From Nymphalis io (taxonomy: Eukaryota > Arthropoda > Insecta > Lepidoptera > Nymphalidae), in the NCBI RefSeq assembly GCF_905147045.1, contig NC_065889.1, positions 7,693,001-7,757,000 on the forward strand: a DNA stretch of 64,000 nucleotides, in the 5' to 3' direction. Shown piece after piece: positions 53,383 to 64,000 of this stretch. The notes below the pieces were generated by a model. The model did no database searches. It was not told the DNA's origin and was given only the letters and a program-made list of their open reading frames with translations. Every line of letters begins with the position of its first letter. The stretch's first letter is position 1. The translations under genes and the position numbers were made by a program.

Positions 53383-56300
53383 TTATATAAATTTAAAACA
53401 TTTCTGTTTGTCGTGAGGTATTCTCGTTTTAAATAGCACGGAGTCAGCGCGATACTGCGTCGACAGTAGCGGCGTGTAGCCCATTACCTTTAACAAATAA
53501 CAATTATATTTAAAATATATAATGTATATAATAAAATATCAAAAATACAATTAATATCCACAAAAATAACGCATGATTGTTTTTGTATGTCCTCATTGGT
53601 GTAGTGGCTAACTTATAAGATCCTGGGATCTAGTCCCTGGGCCAATCCAATCTAAATTATTTGGTTGTTCTGTTACTGGTGGTAGGGCTATGTGAAAGCT
53701 CGTCTGGGTGGGTTGTACCAACTCATCAGATATTCTACCGCAAGACAGCAGTACTTGGTATTGTTGTGTTCCGGTTTGAAGGGTGAATGAGCCAATGTAA
53801 TTACAGGCACAAGGGACATAACATCTTAGTCCCAAAGATTGGTGGCGCATTGGCGATGTAAGCGATGGTTAACATTTCTTACAATGCCAATGTCTATGGA
53901 CGTTGGTGACCACTTACCATCTGGTGGCCCATTTGCTCGTCCACCTACCTTTTCTATATTTAAAAAACAAGATCTCAGTTACAACTCGGAATATGAATCA
54001 TTTTCGTGCCTACAATTTCATAAATCCATTCGCTTATTAACTTTTTAACAGAACAGTTTTTTTGGCTGGAACAGTAACGTTCTAAAACATAAGGCAAAAA
54101 TAATTTTTAAAATGCTTCATTAAAAAAAATTGTAATCAGCGTAATATTTTTTTTTTACGTGAATGCACCAATTAAAAAAAAACATGCGTCATAGATATAG
54201 TTACATTCTATGTATTCGTTGCAAATGAATTAATCGAAGATAATCGTTTAATAATGATAATCGTAAAAAGTAAATATGTATAGGAAAAACCTTTCATCCA
54301 CTCAAATATCAATAAAATATATAAATTAAACAATCCTAAATAATAATATATTAAGCCAATAGCTTTAAATGTTGGCTTTGTACATAATAAAATAACCTAC
54401 GCGATTAATATTTACCAGACTTATTACAATAAATATACTTTAATAAATGTACTTATGTAAAATTAATATGTTGTTATTATTTAATAATAATAGACAATCT
54501 TTTCTGTATATGTCCTAATGGAAATCACTATAATCATTACTACATAAAAATTAAACTGTCAATAATCGAATCGGTAATAAAATGTTACGTTGCCGCAAAC
54601 ACTAAATCTGTCAAAAATTGAATAACCAAATGAACGTATTATAGGTAGCCGCGTAAAGCCGAAAGCTCTATAAGCCTGAACACTCTCCGTTCGATTCGGA
54701 TTACCTACCCATCGGATTATAAGAATGAGTGAGTAGAGACTTGGAGAAAGAAGCTGAGGGGGGCTCACACCTACACTTCCGAAAACGATCAGGACGTCAT
54801 ACAAATCAATATATCCAAACACGCATTACCCAGAACAAATTTATAACAATTTGAAGTATAGTTTAAAGATTTAATATTTTTTGGTTACTTAGAATAATAT
54901 AAGAAAAGAGAGAAGGAATCACCTGTGAGAAAAACTGTATACATTTATGCCTCTCGTGAAAATGTGTTTCATCAGCAGACAACGTGACGGGGCAGCCTGG
55001 GCAGCGGAACGTCCAGCGTGACGTCACCTGTTTAATTACAAACACATTCATTAGTTCGTACAAATTACAAACAATGCTTAGCGGCTCAGCTAAACAATGT
55101 TGTGTCTTCTTCTTTCGAATGTCAAATCAATAATGACAGAAAGAGCAAAATCGGTGTTTAACGAAACAGCCGCTAAGCAACGTTTACAAGTAAGCAAGTA
55201 AGATATAATGTAATATATAGTACACAGTATAAGGCATAGTACCCTATTCCAATCGAAAGAGTAAAGATAAACAAACCTTTAGATTTATATTATATCCATG
55301 CGATTTGCTAATAACTCTGCTGATAATAAGAATTTATAGTATCGACTATAATAAGTTCTCGACTAATATAAGTTTAATCATGATTTTTTTTTAAGAATAG
55401 GAAGGCGGACGAGCATATGGGCCACCTGATGGTAAGTGGTCACCAACGCCCATAGACATTGGCATTGTAAGAAATGTTAACCATCGCTTACATCACCAAT
55501 GCGCCACCAACCTTGGGAACTAAGATGTTATGTTCCTTGTGCCTGTAATTACACTGGCTCACTCACCCTTCAAACCGGAACACAACAATACCAAGTACTG
55601 CTGTTTTGCGGTAGAATATCTGATGAGTGGGTGGTACCAACCCAGACGAGCTTGCCCAAAGCTCTACCACCAGTAATATCATGATGCAATATTATTACAC
55701 TCGACTATTCATATCCATTTCAATTTTACTTCCAAAGTTTCGATATCAACTTCGGAGACATTCAAAACGCCATTTTATCCATGATGAATACCAAAGATTA
55801 TACAAGATCTCGACCATTGACAACGCGTCAAATCAATTGATTGATTGGAGTAAATTATACAATGAATGCCATTCCATAGCAAAAGTGATATGCGAGCAGG
55901 CACTGTGTGATATCACGGGATAATGTTACTTCATGACGCAAGTTTATCTATTAGTGTTCGCTCGCGGCTTCCCTCGTATGCTAGGAAATAGGGGGTTGTG
56001 TCGGGTCATGGTTGAGTTAAAAATAACTTTCTTCTTTCCAAATTTCGTCATAATCGGTTTAGTGTTCTAATTCGATTCTTGAAAGTGTAACAGGCAGACA
56101 GTGTTATTTTCACATCTATAATATTACCATAGAGAATAATCTTATGATAAAGATTACCTTATTTTATTTAAAATTGCCGCTAGTTGACTTTATTTATTTT
56201 TTATTTACTCTATAAACAGAAAAAAAATATCATCTTATTTTATACAAATACCGATAGATTAAAACTTCTCGAGTCCCTAATATAAAATTAGATTGAGGTA

Positions 56301-59300
56301 TCGACAATATACTTGAGATACAAATTAAGGTGGGAGCCATTTCGAGCAGTGTGTTAGTACACTGCTCGAAATGGGGTTCAAGTAACACACGTGTCGACGC
56401 GACCTTGAGTGTAGCAGACAGTGGAGGGCGCGACACGTGGTACAATGAGGTGTTATCATCACCTTGACGGGCGGCTTCCTGGTGATGTGCGCGACGAGGA
56501 AGTTCATAGCGATGTCCTCGCAGTTCATGTACTCGTCCACGTAGTCTCGCACGGCGGCCGGCAGAGCGCGCCAGTAGGCCCACAGGTAGTAGCGGTGTAC
56601 GAAGGCCGCGCCCGTCAGCACCATGCTCAGCTCGCAGCTGCAACCGCACACACATATTACATCTTTCTACACGACCTGCTTTTGTGCAGTTGTATAAGGT
56701 GGCTGATTCGAAGGATTTAGTATATAGAACCCAGATCATTTCGGTCAGGGTCGTCATTCTTAACGAAGACTTATGCGCAGTTGGCCTTATCAACTGCATA
56801 GGAGATGCGTGCTATCCGAGGTGCGAAAGTGTCACTTACACGTTTGTGTCTGTGTACTTGTGTGCTCGTTTAGAAAGTAGTTTAGTGAAATTGTAGTAGA
56901 GCATATTTCCAGTTGTCTATGATCCTATTGTTGATACCTTAGTGTATATGTGCCCACATAGTTACTCTTTACGCAGCAATAGAACGCACACATTAGCAAC
57001 TTACATTGCACACTTGCACTGTAGCGATTTGGAGAAAGAGTGGGTCGCGTTATCGTGTATTGAACTATCTATAAGATATAAATACATTAAGACTATCTTT
57101 CATTTAAAAATACGATGAAAATACAAACGCACATTCTAACGTCTTTTAGATACAAATATAATTTACCTGTAATTTGAATTGTAAAGGAAACCGTTATTGA
57201 AATTAAGATCCCAGGCGTGATACCTCCCAGGGAAGCCGACTATGCGGTCACGATGTTCACGCCACACTCTGTAAATTGAATATTTTACTAAATAAGCAAA
57301 AAAAAAATTCAAACTCTCCCGATACAAAATTATAAGAGTTCTTTGAATTAAGTAAAAAAATCGTTTATCCATGAATGACTAACTTTCAGGAGGAAATAGA
57401 ATGAAGTATAATGTTAGACGGCAGCTCTTAATTTGTAATACAGTTTTAATCAATTTTTTGGTACAAATGGTTTAAATTAACCAATTTTTTTATAGAATAG
57501 GTAGTTTTATAGAATAAGTGGTCACCAACGCCCACATTGGCATTGTAAGATTGTAATGCGCCACCAACCTTGGGAACTAGGATATTACGTCCCGTGTGCC
57601 TGTAATTACACTGACTCGCTCACCCTTTAAACCGGAATACAACGATAGCAAGTTCTCCTGTTTTACGGTAGAATATCTGATGAGTGGGTGGTACGTACCC
57701 AGACGAGCTTGCACAGTATCACCAGTAATTACCTTTTTTTTTAACGCTGGAAAAACGCATTACGTGTTTCCCCCACGGGAACAGTGGGGTATGTGGGGCT
57801 CACCGGTGTCCAATGCGCCGAGTGCACCCCGAACATCGGAATACCCACTAAAAAACCAGCGGTACCCTTTCCGTCTTAACGAGGAGCGCCACGGGATCAC
57901 TTTCGCATGCTACCGTGGCCCACCAGTAATTACCTAATATAACTCGGAAATAGCAGACATCAGGAAGTGTTCCTAATAAGGCTTCATAGCGTCATCGGAT
58001 ACCCGACCTGAAGGCGAAGACGATCTCGTCGTGGCGGAGGTGCGCGTCGTCGTCGACACAGAGCACGGCCTCGGTGTCGATGACGTGGTAGGGCAGGAAG
58101 CGGTTGTTGAGCGAGTTGCGCGGCGCGCGCACCACCGCCACCGGCGCGCCCGCCTCCGGCCACGCCTGCGTCGCCGCCGGCGCGCTCACGCCGTTCCACA
58201 CCACCACCACCTGCATACATACATCTACGTCTACATTCGAATCCTTCGGTCGCTGTGCAATTGAGTACTAAAAGGCCGCCGCGAAGAGGGGCACGGCAGA
58301 ACCATATCTTCCTTCGAATATCCCTAGTTTTTGAATGGTGTGAACCGGATTTAAGGAAAATAAAATAATTTTCTGTATGGAGATATGTACAGTAATTTAA
58401 TAACATATTTAAAGAACAATAATATTAATATAACTTCTTTAGTTTGTTGACAAGAAACGATAAACATACCTTATTTAAATACGGCAAGCCTCGTAATCTC
58501 GCTAAAGCGGCAGCTAAGACTGCTTCTCGTTCATAGGTCAAAATAACTATTGTAAACTGTTCCCTCGCGCGATCGCCACCTAGAGCCTCACTGAACTCCT
58601 TCCCGGAACCACCTGCGCCAGCTCCGATTGGTCTGAACCCGGCCGCCGAACCCATAAACCTAGCTTCCGACGTCACTGGAGGGTCCCATGGCAGTTGTGG
58701 GTACAGAGCAAACGGCTCGCCCCATTCATTCCACAACTCGTATCCGTGCAGCAGAGCCAATGAGTAGTTACGCCGGTATGCCGGACTGGGGTAAGGTGCC
58801 TCTAGCGGTCCGAGAGTTTCTTCCGGCTCAGTGTCTACGGCTGGTGGCTCAAGTTTTGGCGGATAGTATGAATCGTTGAACGCAGGTGAGCCCGTAATGG
58901 CTAACGCCGGGCGTGCCGGTATGTTTAAGCGCATTCGTATCGTCGCAAGCAACGAATCCATACTTGATTGCACCGAACTTAAATACCGCTCCCATAACAC
59001 ACGACCTTGTCTTCGAAACGCCAGTAAATCTGCATCGGACAACGCTCGAAGGAGGAAATGTAACTCTGTTACACGAGCCTTCGGTAATAACAAAGTCGCT
59101 CTTTTCCAATCCAGTACTTCGTCGTATGGAAGACGAATCCGGTCCCCACCGAGGACTACTGGAATAGCACCCGATCGTAGCGCCTCATATAATCTCGCTT
59201 GTAAAAGGGCTGTTGTAGCATAATTACTATCAGCGGGAGCAAGTATCAAACCAAATGTAGAATCGCGTAAAATAGATCGCCGCGAACGATCGGTACCGCA

Positions 59301-62070
59301 CAGCGCCCAATCCCCAATCGGTAGAACTGCTCGCCTTTCTATGGGCGGATCACACTCAAACTGTAAGAAAAATACATCCGACGATGGTGCCGATTTTGCT
59401 GCCTTTTGGAGAGATTCGATCAGATATTTATCATCGTCTTTATCGATTCCCTGCGGTGTTGGCGTCTGTGAGCCCTGAAAACTGAACGATGCTTATGAAT
59501 ACATACTAAACCATACGCTTCGTACTCCATACTTTATAAAATTATGATTACCTCAGTATGTATTTACGTCTCGCTGGCGCTATAGGAGCACAATCTGCCC
59601 ATACGTCTCCTCCTGGAGGGCCGAGAGCCGGAGGCATTACAATATCGAAACCCGGTCGAAACTGTTGTAAAGTAAAAGTGGATTGAGCGATCATTGCTCT
59701 TCCCGTCGAGGCGGTATGGAATGCGTCACCAGACCCGACAGATAACTCACGACGCGCCATGTTTAGTAAAATATGGTTACGACCATCGCCTCCCCAATAT
59801 GGTAAACTTTTAATCGCCGTCTCATTCAATAACAGCTTAAATGCGTCTGTTGTAGAACTGAAACATTGTTACATTTATAAAGTATAACCGCAAGGAAATA
59901 ATCAAATTATATATACAAAAACTTACGAGGGACTTTTGTCAAGGGGAAAACCTTCTCCAACAAGAACGAGATAAACACATGCCTCGTTAGGGTTTTGCGT
60001 AAGGTGTGAATTGTAAGTAAGTGTTTGACGTAACGTTGTTTTCAGAAATCCGTCAACCTCAGCGCTAGCGAGCGGGTTATGAATGTCGGGATCATAAAAA
60101 TATATTGGAAAACCAGAAGTTAAGGAGCAACGTGAATGATCAAAGCAGGAATGCATACGACAATGCATTTCGGAACTTAAACTAATAGGCGGTCGAATCG
60201 ACGGAGGTTTCGCGGGAAGAATTTGTGTAGGGGGAGCAAGCTCAGGAGAATCTCGACGGATCGCTTCCAACTGCGCAAGGCGTGCCTGGTCAGCCGAAAC
60301 GCGCAATCTTTGCAGTTCGGCCGTCGCCCGTGCGTACTCGGCCTTAACACTGTCCGCTTTCGCACTCGCTGCTGCAGCTTCTTTTTGTAATTTTCCACGT
60401 CGTTCTTCCAATTCTCTCAACTCAGTTGATACCGAAGCCTTAAAGAGTTCAACATTTTTACATTTTGATTTTAGAGTCGTACTATCTAAAAGTAATATAA
60501 AAATACATTACCTTTATCCTCAACATTTCTTCAATTCTTATTTTAAGATCAACTACATTCATAGTAGATAAATCGCCGAGGGCTTCCAAAGTGTGTCGCA
60601 TGCTGTTTGAGCCCAATGACATAGACGTTGATTCATACTATAAGAAAATAAAATATTATATAAATCATTAAAAAAACCTGTTTAATAGCTGAAAATCACA
60701 GGTCAGTTACAAAAATAACTGTAACTTGCTATATCAATAATCTAAAATATTTGATGACATGTGCTCAGAAACACGACTACCATTATTACCAATACTACTA
60801 TGAATTATATTTTATAATTTAATAATAATGTCTTCCAGACCGATTTCGGCCACGGTGGCCAGTTTTAAGAGAGATTAGCTGCAACAGTGCAGGACATATT
60901 ATAGTGCACGAGTGTGTGTGCAAAAATACAGGTGCACTCTCCATTCCCGAACTCTTAATCCGACGGGACAGCAAACCGACAAGACGGAAAAGTGTTCAGG
61001 CGTAGGACCAGCGGCGTTTACGTGTATTCCGAGATATTTATTTTACTACTAAAAATATTTTTTCACAGTTAAATTACAATAAGGATCCGGCACCGAATCA
61101 TGGGAGGATACTTACATTATAAGGCAACTAGACAGTATTAGCATGTATTACTTAACTTGTCAGTATTGTGCATATCTGGAATTTGTACATAGAATTACTA
61201 AAAGATTATATTATATTATATATTAGATTATAGAAATTACTAAAAGATGCTACTAAATTCAAAAGTGTTTAATATACGCATGTACTGTAGATGTGCTTTT
61301 CAAATAAATAAATAAAGATCTTCCATTACTCCTTCCATGATTGGAATAACTTTCTCTCATTTAAGCAATATTGTAATTTTACTATGAAACAATATTTTTA
61401 GTAGTAATGTAAATAAAGATATTTTAATTAAGTACTTTATAGTGCATAATATAGCAGAGAGCCTTCTTATATTGGAATAGACTATAGATGCTTTGTAATT
61501 ATAGTTAAGGACAAACAAACATAGAAACTAAGTCACTTCAAAGTGTGTTTAAGCAATATGTTGATATCAAAGAAAGATTAAATAACTGAATATAATTAGA
61601 CATGCAATGCATTTTCTCTTCTTGTTCATGAATAAAATGTAGATGACAAATTCTATTTCTTAACAAATACCAAAGTTTTTAGTTAAAACGAAATTAATTT
61701 TATATTTTCACAATACTTCTGTATTTAAATTTAAATTACAGAAAATTCCAAGTAAAGTAGTAACAGATTCTTAAGAAAAAACCTTTACACTTTTAAAATT
61801 AGAGATATAAATAATTTGTAAACATATTCTATATGTTCTTGATAAAACTAAGACGGATCCAAACATACAAAAGGGGATTAAAGCATATGCTAATAGGAGT
61901 AGTTATGTTTATACATGACAAATAATAAATATATGATATAATTAACTTACCTTAGATAAATAATAGTGAGTTACTAAAGGCACGATAAATAATATCACTG
62001 ATACCATGAAAATTACCCGAGATAGTTTTAATTGACCTAGCCATTGGCAAATTCTTTCGTGTAGAAACAT
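53383..62070 (-). CDS. botv: EXTL3-type exostosin, heparan sulphate glycosyltransferase
   Basis: Golgi type II membrane enzyme that, by EXTL3/Botv family knowledge, adds GlcNAc to start or extend heparan sulphate. Exons in gene order: 62070-61951, 60637-60512, 60438-59927, 59857-59552, 59481-58470, 58210-58008, 57268-57167, 56637-56463, 55027-54923, 53487-53383. They give 2766 nt, an intact frame of 921 codons plus TAA, close to vertebrate EXTL3. Features: short cytoplasmic N-terminus, membrane segment at about 18-37, coiled-coil stem at about 57-140, GT47-like exostosin region from about 165 (CFDHSRC) to 580, GT64 domain with DDD at 744-746, the VTSRWTFRCPGCP block at 853-865, and a C-terminus KCFKFI. 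The last exon is only 105 nt and lies 1.4 kb beyond the previous one. A variant poly(A) signal ATTAAA sits at 53339-53334. The exact acceptor of exon 3 is the least certain junction. Confidence 0.93.
53675..53968 (+). repeat. SINE-like family A in the last botv intron
   Basis: Near-complete copy from actggtggtagg to 'ctatatttaaaaaac', moderately diverged. Just before it, 53590-53650 has a tRNA-like scrap ('gtgtagtggctaac'). Confidence 0.85.
54640..54770 (+). repeat. SINE family C, degraded
   Basis: Contains 'acactctccgttcgattcgg' and 'acccatcggattataagaatgag', matching family C body blocks. In the botv intron before the last exon. Confidence 0.5.
55385..55676 (-). repeat. SINE-like family A, well preserved
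   Basis: Reverse copy with T-rich left end. It is among the least diverged copies and lies in botv intron 8. Confidence 0.9.
55955..56140 (-). repeat. Family E interspersed repeat
   Basis: 'gttcgctcgcggcttccctcg' at the left, 'aatttcgtcataatcggtttagtg' and 'gtaacaggcagacagtg' in the middle, and 'tctataatattaccatag' at the right, matching 44108-44290. Confidence 0.55.
56337..56374. repeat. Perfect inverted repeat, 16 bp arms
   Basis: Arms 56337-56352 (ccatttcgagcagtgt) and 56359-56374 pair exactly around a 6 nt loop (gttagt), in botv intron 8, about 90 bp downstream of the exon 8 donor. Confidence 0.95.
57486..57934 (-). repeat. SINE-like family A with a 187 bp insertion
   Basis: A shortened family A copy (57486-57720) whose end is duplicated: the 14 bp 'caccagtaattacc' occurs at 57720-57733 and 57921-57934. 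Between them lies the foreign GC-rich segment described separately. In botv intron 6. Confidence 0.85.
57734..57920 (-). mobile_element. 187 bp retroposed insert with 14 bp target duplication
   Basis: Begins with a T run (57734-57741), then GC-rich sequence 'aacgctggaaaaacgc ... ccccacgggaacagtgggg ... ctaccgtggcc'. It is bounded by exact 14 bp direct repeats. The T run at one end and the duplication mark an element copied in by reverse transcription in minus orientation, either a SINE or a 5'-truncated LINE. I do not recognise the family. Confidence 0.8.
60835..61040 (-). repeat. SINE family C in botv intron 1
   Basis: Reverse copy with 'cgatttcggccacggtggcc', 'gcaggacatattatagtgcac' and 'caggcgtaggacc', matching the body of 25528-25890. 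Confidence 0.75.
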
Positions 62071-62221
62071 GTTTATTTTTATTATAATAACTGCACTTTA
62101 TTAATAATAAGCCTTCATTTTTTTGATAATTATAAATAGTACCTGTTGTAGTAAAATTATGAATAAAGTAACTGTGATTTAAGATTTGATTTGGGAAATA
62201 TTTTAAAATTTATTTGACTGA
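62071..62221 (-). promoter_or_regulatory. Candidate botv 5' UTR and initiator
   Basis: On the minus strand an initiator-like TCAGTC (62221-62216) precedes the botv start codon by about 150 nt. No better landmark is visible; the assignment is inference. Confidence 0.25.
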
Positions 62222-62513
62222 ACCATCGTTTATAATTGACTGGCAGTTGTCAATGTCAAACTCAACTAAATATATTTTTGTTTTTTCTTATAGGTACAGG
62301 CAATAATATTTCACCATATAATCCCGTATTTTTAAAGAATTAAGCACCACCCTTCCATGTCAAGTTTCTTTTTTGCATCAATATTTTTTTATTTAAAATA
62401 GGTAAAAAATTTAATTCTCTAACTGTAGAATATAAACGAATGGAAACATGTTTGTTTATATACTATTAAAGAGGAAAATTAATTTCAATGCACAGAAAAT
62501 TTTCAGAATGAAT

Positions 62514-62575
62514 TGTCATAACAATAAATGATGCATCAGATGAAAGCGAGGATGAGGATGATAACGAAATGTAGA
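62514..62575 (+). other. Possible acidic terminal exon
   Basis: After an acceptor-like 'aaaattttcag', a frame reads NDASDESEDEDDNEM and stops; an AATAAA-type hexamer follows within about 70 nt. This looks like the last exon of a plus-strand gene, but no upstream exon can be joined with confidence. It may be a retrocopy end or chance. Confidence 0.2.
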
Positions 62576-63091
62576 GTTGAAGAAATTCATAAAAGTTGAA
62601 TGTGTATAAAAGTTTAAGTACTGTAAAAATAAAAAAAAAATACAAAAGAATTTGTTATTTATTTATGTGCTGACGGTGCACTACTACAAACTCAAAAATA
62701 TTTCCGTAATAAAATAATTACTATTCCTGCAACATATGTTATCAGGCATCTCTCAAACTTAATTAACATAAAGATTTTAAATTAAAAAAAAATGCATTTT
62801 TAATACTTTGTAAAAAATATTTTTTATTTAACAAAAAAGAGGTAATGATAAATTTGTTGCTTGTTATTTAATATTTTTAGTATGTTAAATGAGAAATAGG
62901 CTTTTTTTTATATTATATATACAAAAAGTACATTTTTTTGTTAAGGTTAAATACTACTTTATTAGGTAGTGGGAATGTTCAATATTTTAACCGAGAAACA
63001 ATGCTGTTTGGAATGTACACGCTATTACTTAAAAAAAATGCCATTACTCAAAATCAATAATATATAAAAACTAAACTACTTTTCTTTTTCA

Positions 63092-63205
63092 ATATTTCAA
63101 TTTCTAATCTTAATTTTTCTTTTTGTAAATTATGAAGTTCTTTTTCATATTCCAACATATTTTTTTTCTCTTTCAATCAACACTTTCTCCCTCTGTACTT
63201 TTAAG
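63092..63205 (-). pseudogene. Frame-broken coiled-coil remnant
   Basis: On the minus strand, REKVLIEREKK is followed, after a one-base frame shift at an A-run, by MLEYEKELHNLQKEKLRLEI and a Lys-rich end. Such a heptad-rich tail is common at the C-terminus of Myb/SANT- or MADF-like proteins linked to Harbinger-type transposons; that link is inference. It is preceded by an acceptor-like 'tacag'. Confidence 0.35.
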
Positions 63206-63250
63206 CCTACTACACTCTTGATCGGATTGAATATTCACGGTAATACTTAC

Positions 63251-63349
63251 TCGTCGAGGTACTGATAGTACCTTTGATAATTTTTCTTTTAAACATTGGT
63301 TGTGACACATTTTAATTTTTCTCCCGTGTTTCGACAAACACCTTTTCAA
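63251..63349 (-). CDS. Candidate internal exon of an unknown gene
   Basis: On the minus strand, acceptor 'gattacag' and donor 'gtaagt' bound exactly 99 nt open in phase 0: LKRCLSKHGRKIKMCHNQCL, then KEKLSKVLSVPRR. It lies just upstream of the coiled-coil remnant and could be part of the same gene. The family is not recognised; the Cys/His pattern is not a standard zinc finger. Confidence 0.35.
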
Positions 63350-63492
63350 CTGTAATCACATGGAGGAAGACATTTATATGTTATTATTATTTTACATAAT
63401 ACAATATTCTTTATACATGTATTATTGGATTTGGATTTGTCAAATTAGGAATAATATCTTGATAAACTTATTAAACTAGTACTTGTTGCATA

Positions 63493-63521
63493 TTACATCA
63501 CACTGATAAAGTGTGATGTAA
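63493..63521. repeat. Perfect inverted repeat, 12 bp arms
   Basis: ttacatcacact at 63493-63504 pairs with 63510-63521 around a 5 nt loop (gataa). Confidence 0.9.
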
Positions 63522-64000
63522 AGTAATGAGCTAAAGTAAGAGCTTTAATAAAAATTCCGAAATGATTAAGTTTATTTAAAGGTCAATACAATCAAGTGCT
63601 TCAGATAAATCTCGAAACACCAAAATATAAATAAATACCTTATCAGACTTTACGGACGTAGTATTTAAACTTTAAATATTTTAAAAGATAAAGTTTTATA
63701 AGATAAGTTTCAACTGATTAAGCATTTAGATTTAATAGTTCATGTATACAAATATACATACATAATAAAAATATAAAATTAAAGAAATATTTTTAATTAG
63801 TAGTTACGAAAAAAAAGACAATGGGTAGTTAATATACATTGCTGGTACTAAATTAAACTAAATTTTAGTTTAAAATTTATTTATTGCGCTACAATTACAA
63901 TAAGAAAAAACTTATTTAAATGTTTACTATACAAAAAAAACTTAGTATTAATTTGTATGGAAAAAATAATAATATATTGATGTGATGTCGAATGGATACG

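Noticed and set aside
56230..56799. 189-codon minus-strand ORF
   Set aside because: It overlaps botv exon 8 (56463-56637) in the wrong frame and runs through intron and hairpin sequence. The correct frame joins its neighbours by phase.
57984..58406. 140-codon minus-strand ORF rich in Arg/Gly/Ala
   Set aside because: It is an out-of-frame shadow of GC-rich botv exon 6. The real frame carries the DDD motif.
1..64000. CRISPR array, bacterial operons or phage genes
   Set aside because: No regularly spaced repeats, no ribosome-binding sites and no compact genes. All convincing genes are spliced.

Overview
This is AT-rich, intron-rich animal DNA, most likely from a lepidopteran and probably a butterfly. 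Three things point there: split genes with consensus GT..AG introns; insect-type products (an aquaporin of the insect water-channel group and an EXTL3/Brother-of-tout-velu glycosyltransferase); and many copies of short interspersed elements, several with tRNA-like heads, of the kind that crowd butterfly genomes. The species call is inference. The gene and exon models were built by joining splice phases by hand.

Layout. (1) 108-11789, plus strand: the 3' part of a multi-exon C2H2 zinc-finger gene. I can chain 25 coding exons with matching phases into 947 codons plus stop. It encodes ten C2H2 fingers, then acidic and basic low-complexity linkers with an AT-hook-like motif. Its 5' end lies outside the window. 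(2) About 12.2-40.3 kb: no protein-coding gene that I can support. It holds repeats, a few perfect hairpins and one candidate 5' non-coding exon near 12.4 kb. (3) 40374-49736, plus strand: a complete six-exon aquaporin of 270 aa with both NPA boxes. Intron 5 offers an alternative short C-terminus. (4) 53383-62070, minus strand and convergent with the aquaporin: a complete ten-exon EXTL3-type exostosin gene (Drosophila botv), 921 aa. It has a type II membrane anchor, a coiled-coil stem, a GT47-like exostosin region and a GT64 domain with a DDD motif. (5) 62.2-64 kb: scattered exon-like pieces, including a possible minus-strand exon and a frame-broken coiled-coil segment that may be a domesticated or dead transposon gene.

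The three genes have unrelated jobs (nuclear DNA binding, water transport, heparan sulphate synthesis in the Golgi), so nothing suggests a functional cluster. The most unusual signals are non-genic. At least seven perfect inverted repeats have 12-22 bp arms and 4-10 nt loops, and their arms are unrelated to one another. At least thirteen copies or fragments of one approximately 290 bp element are present, some nested in other SINEs; one hosts a 187 bp insert with a clean 14 bp target-site duplication. Two genes share a 'retain the intron and stop at once' architecture that could yield shortened isoforms.
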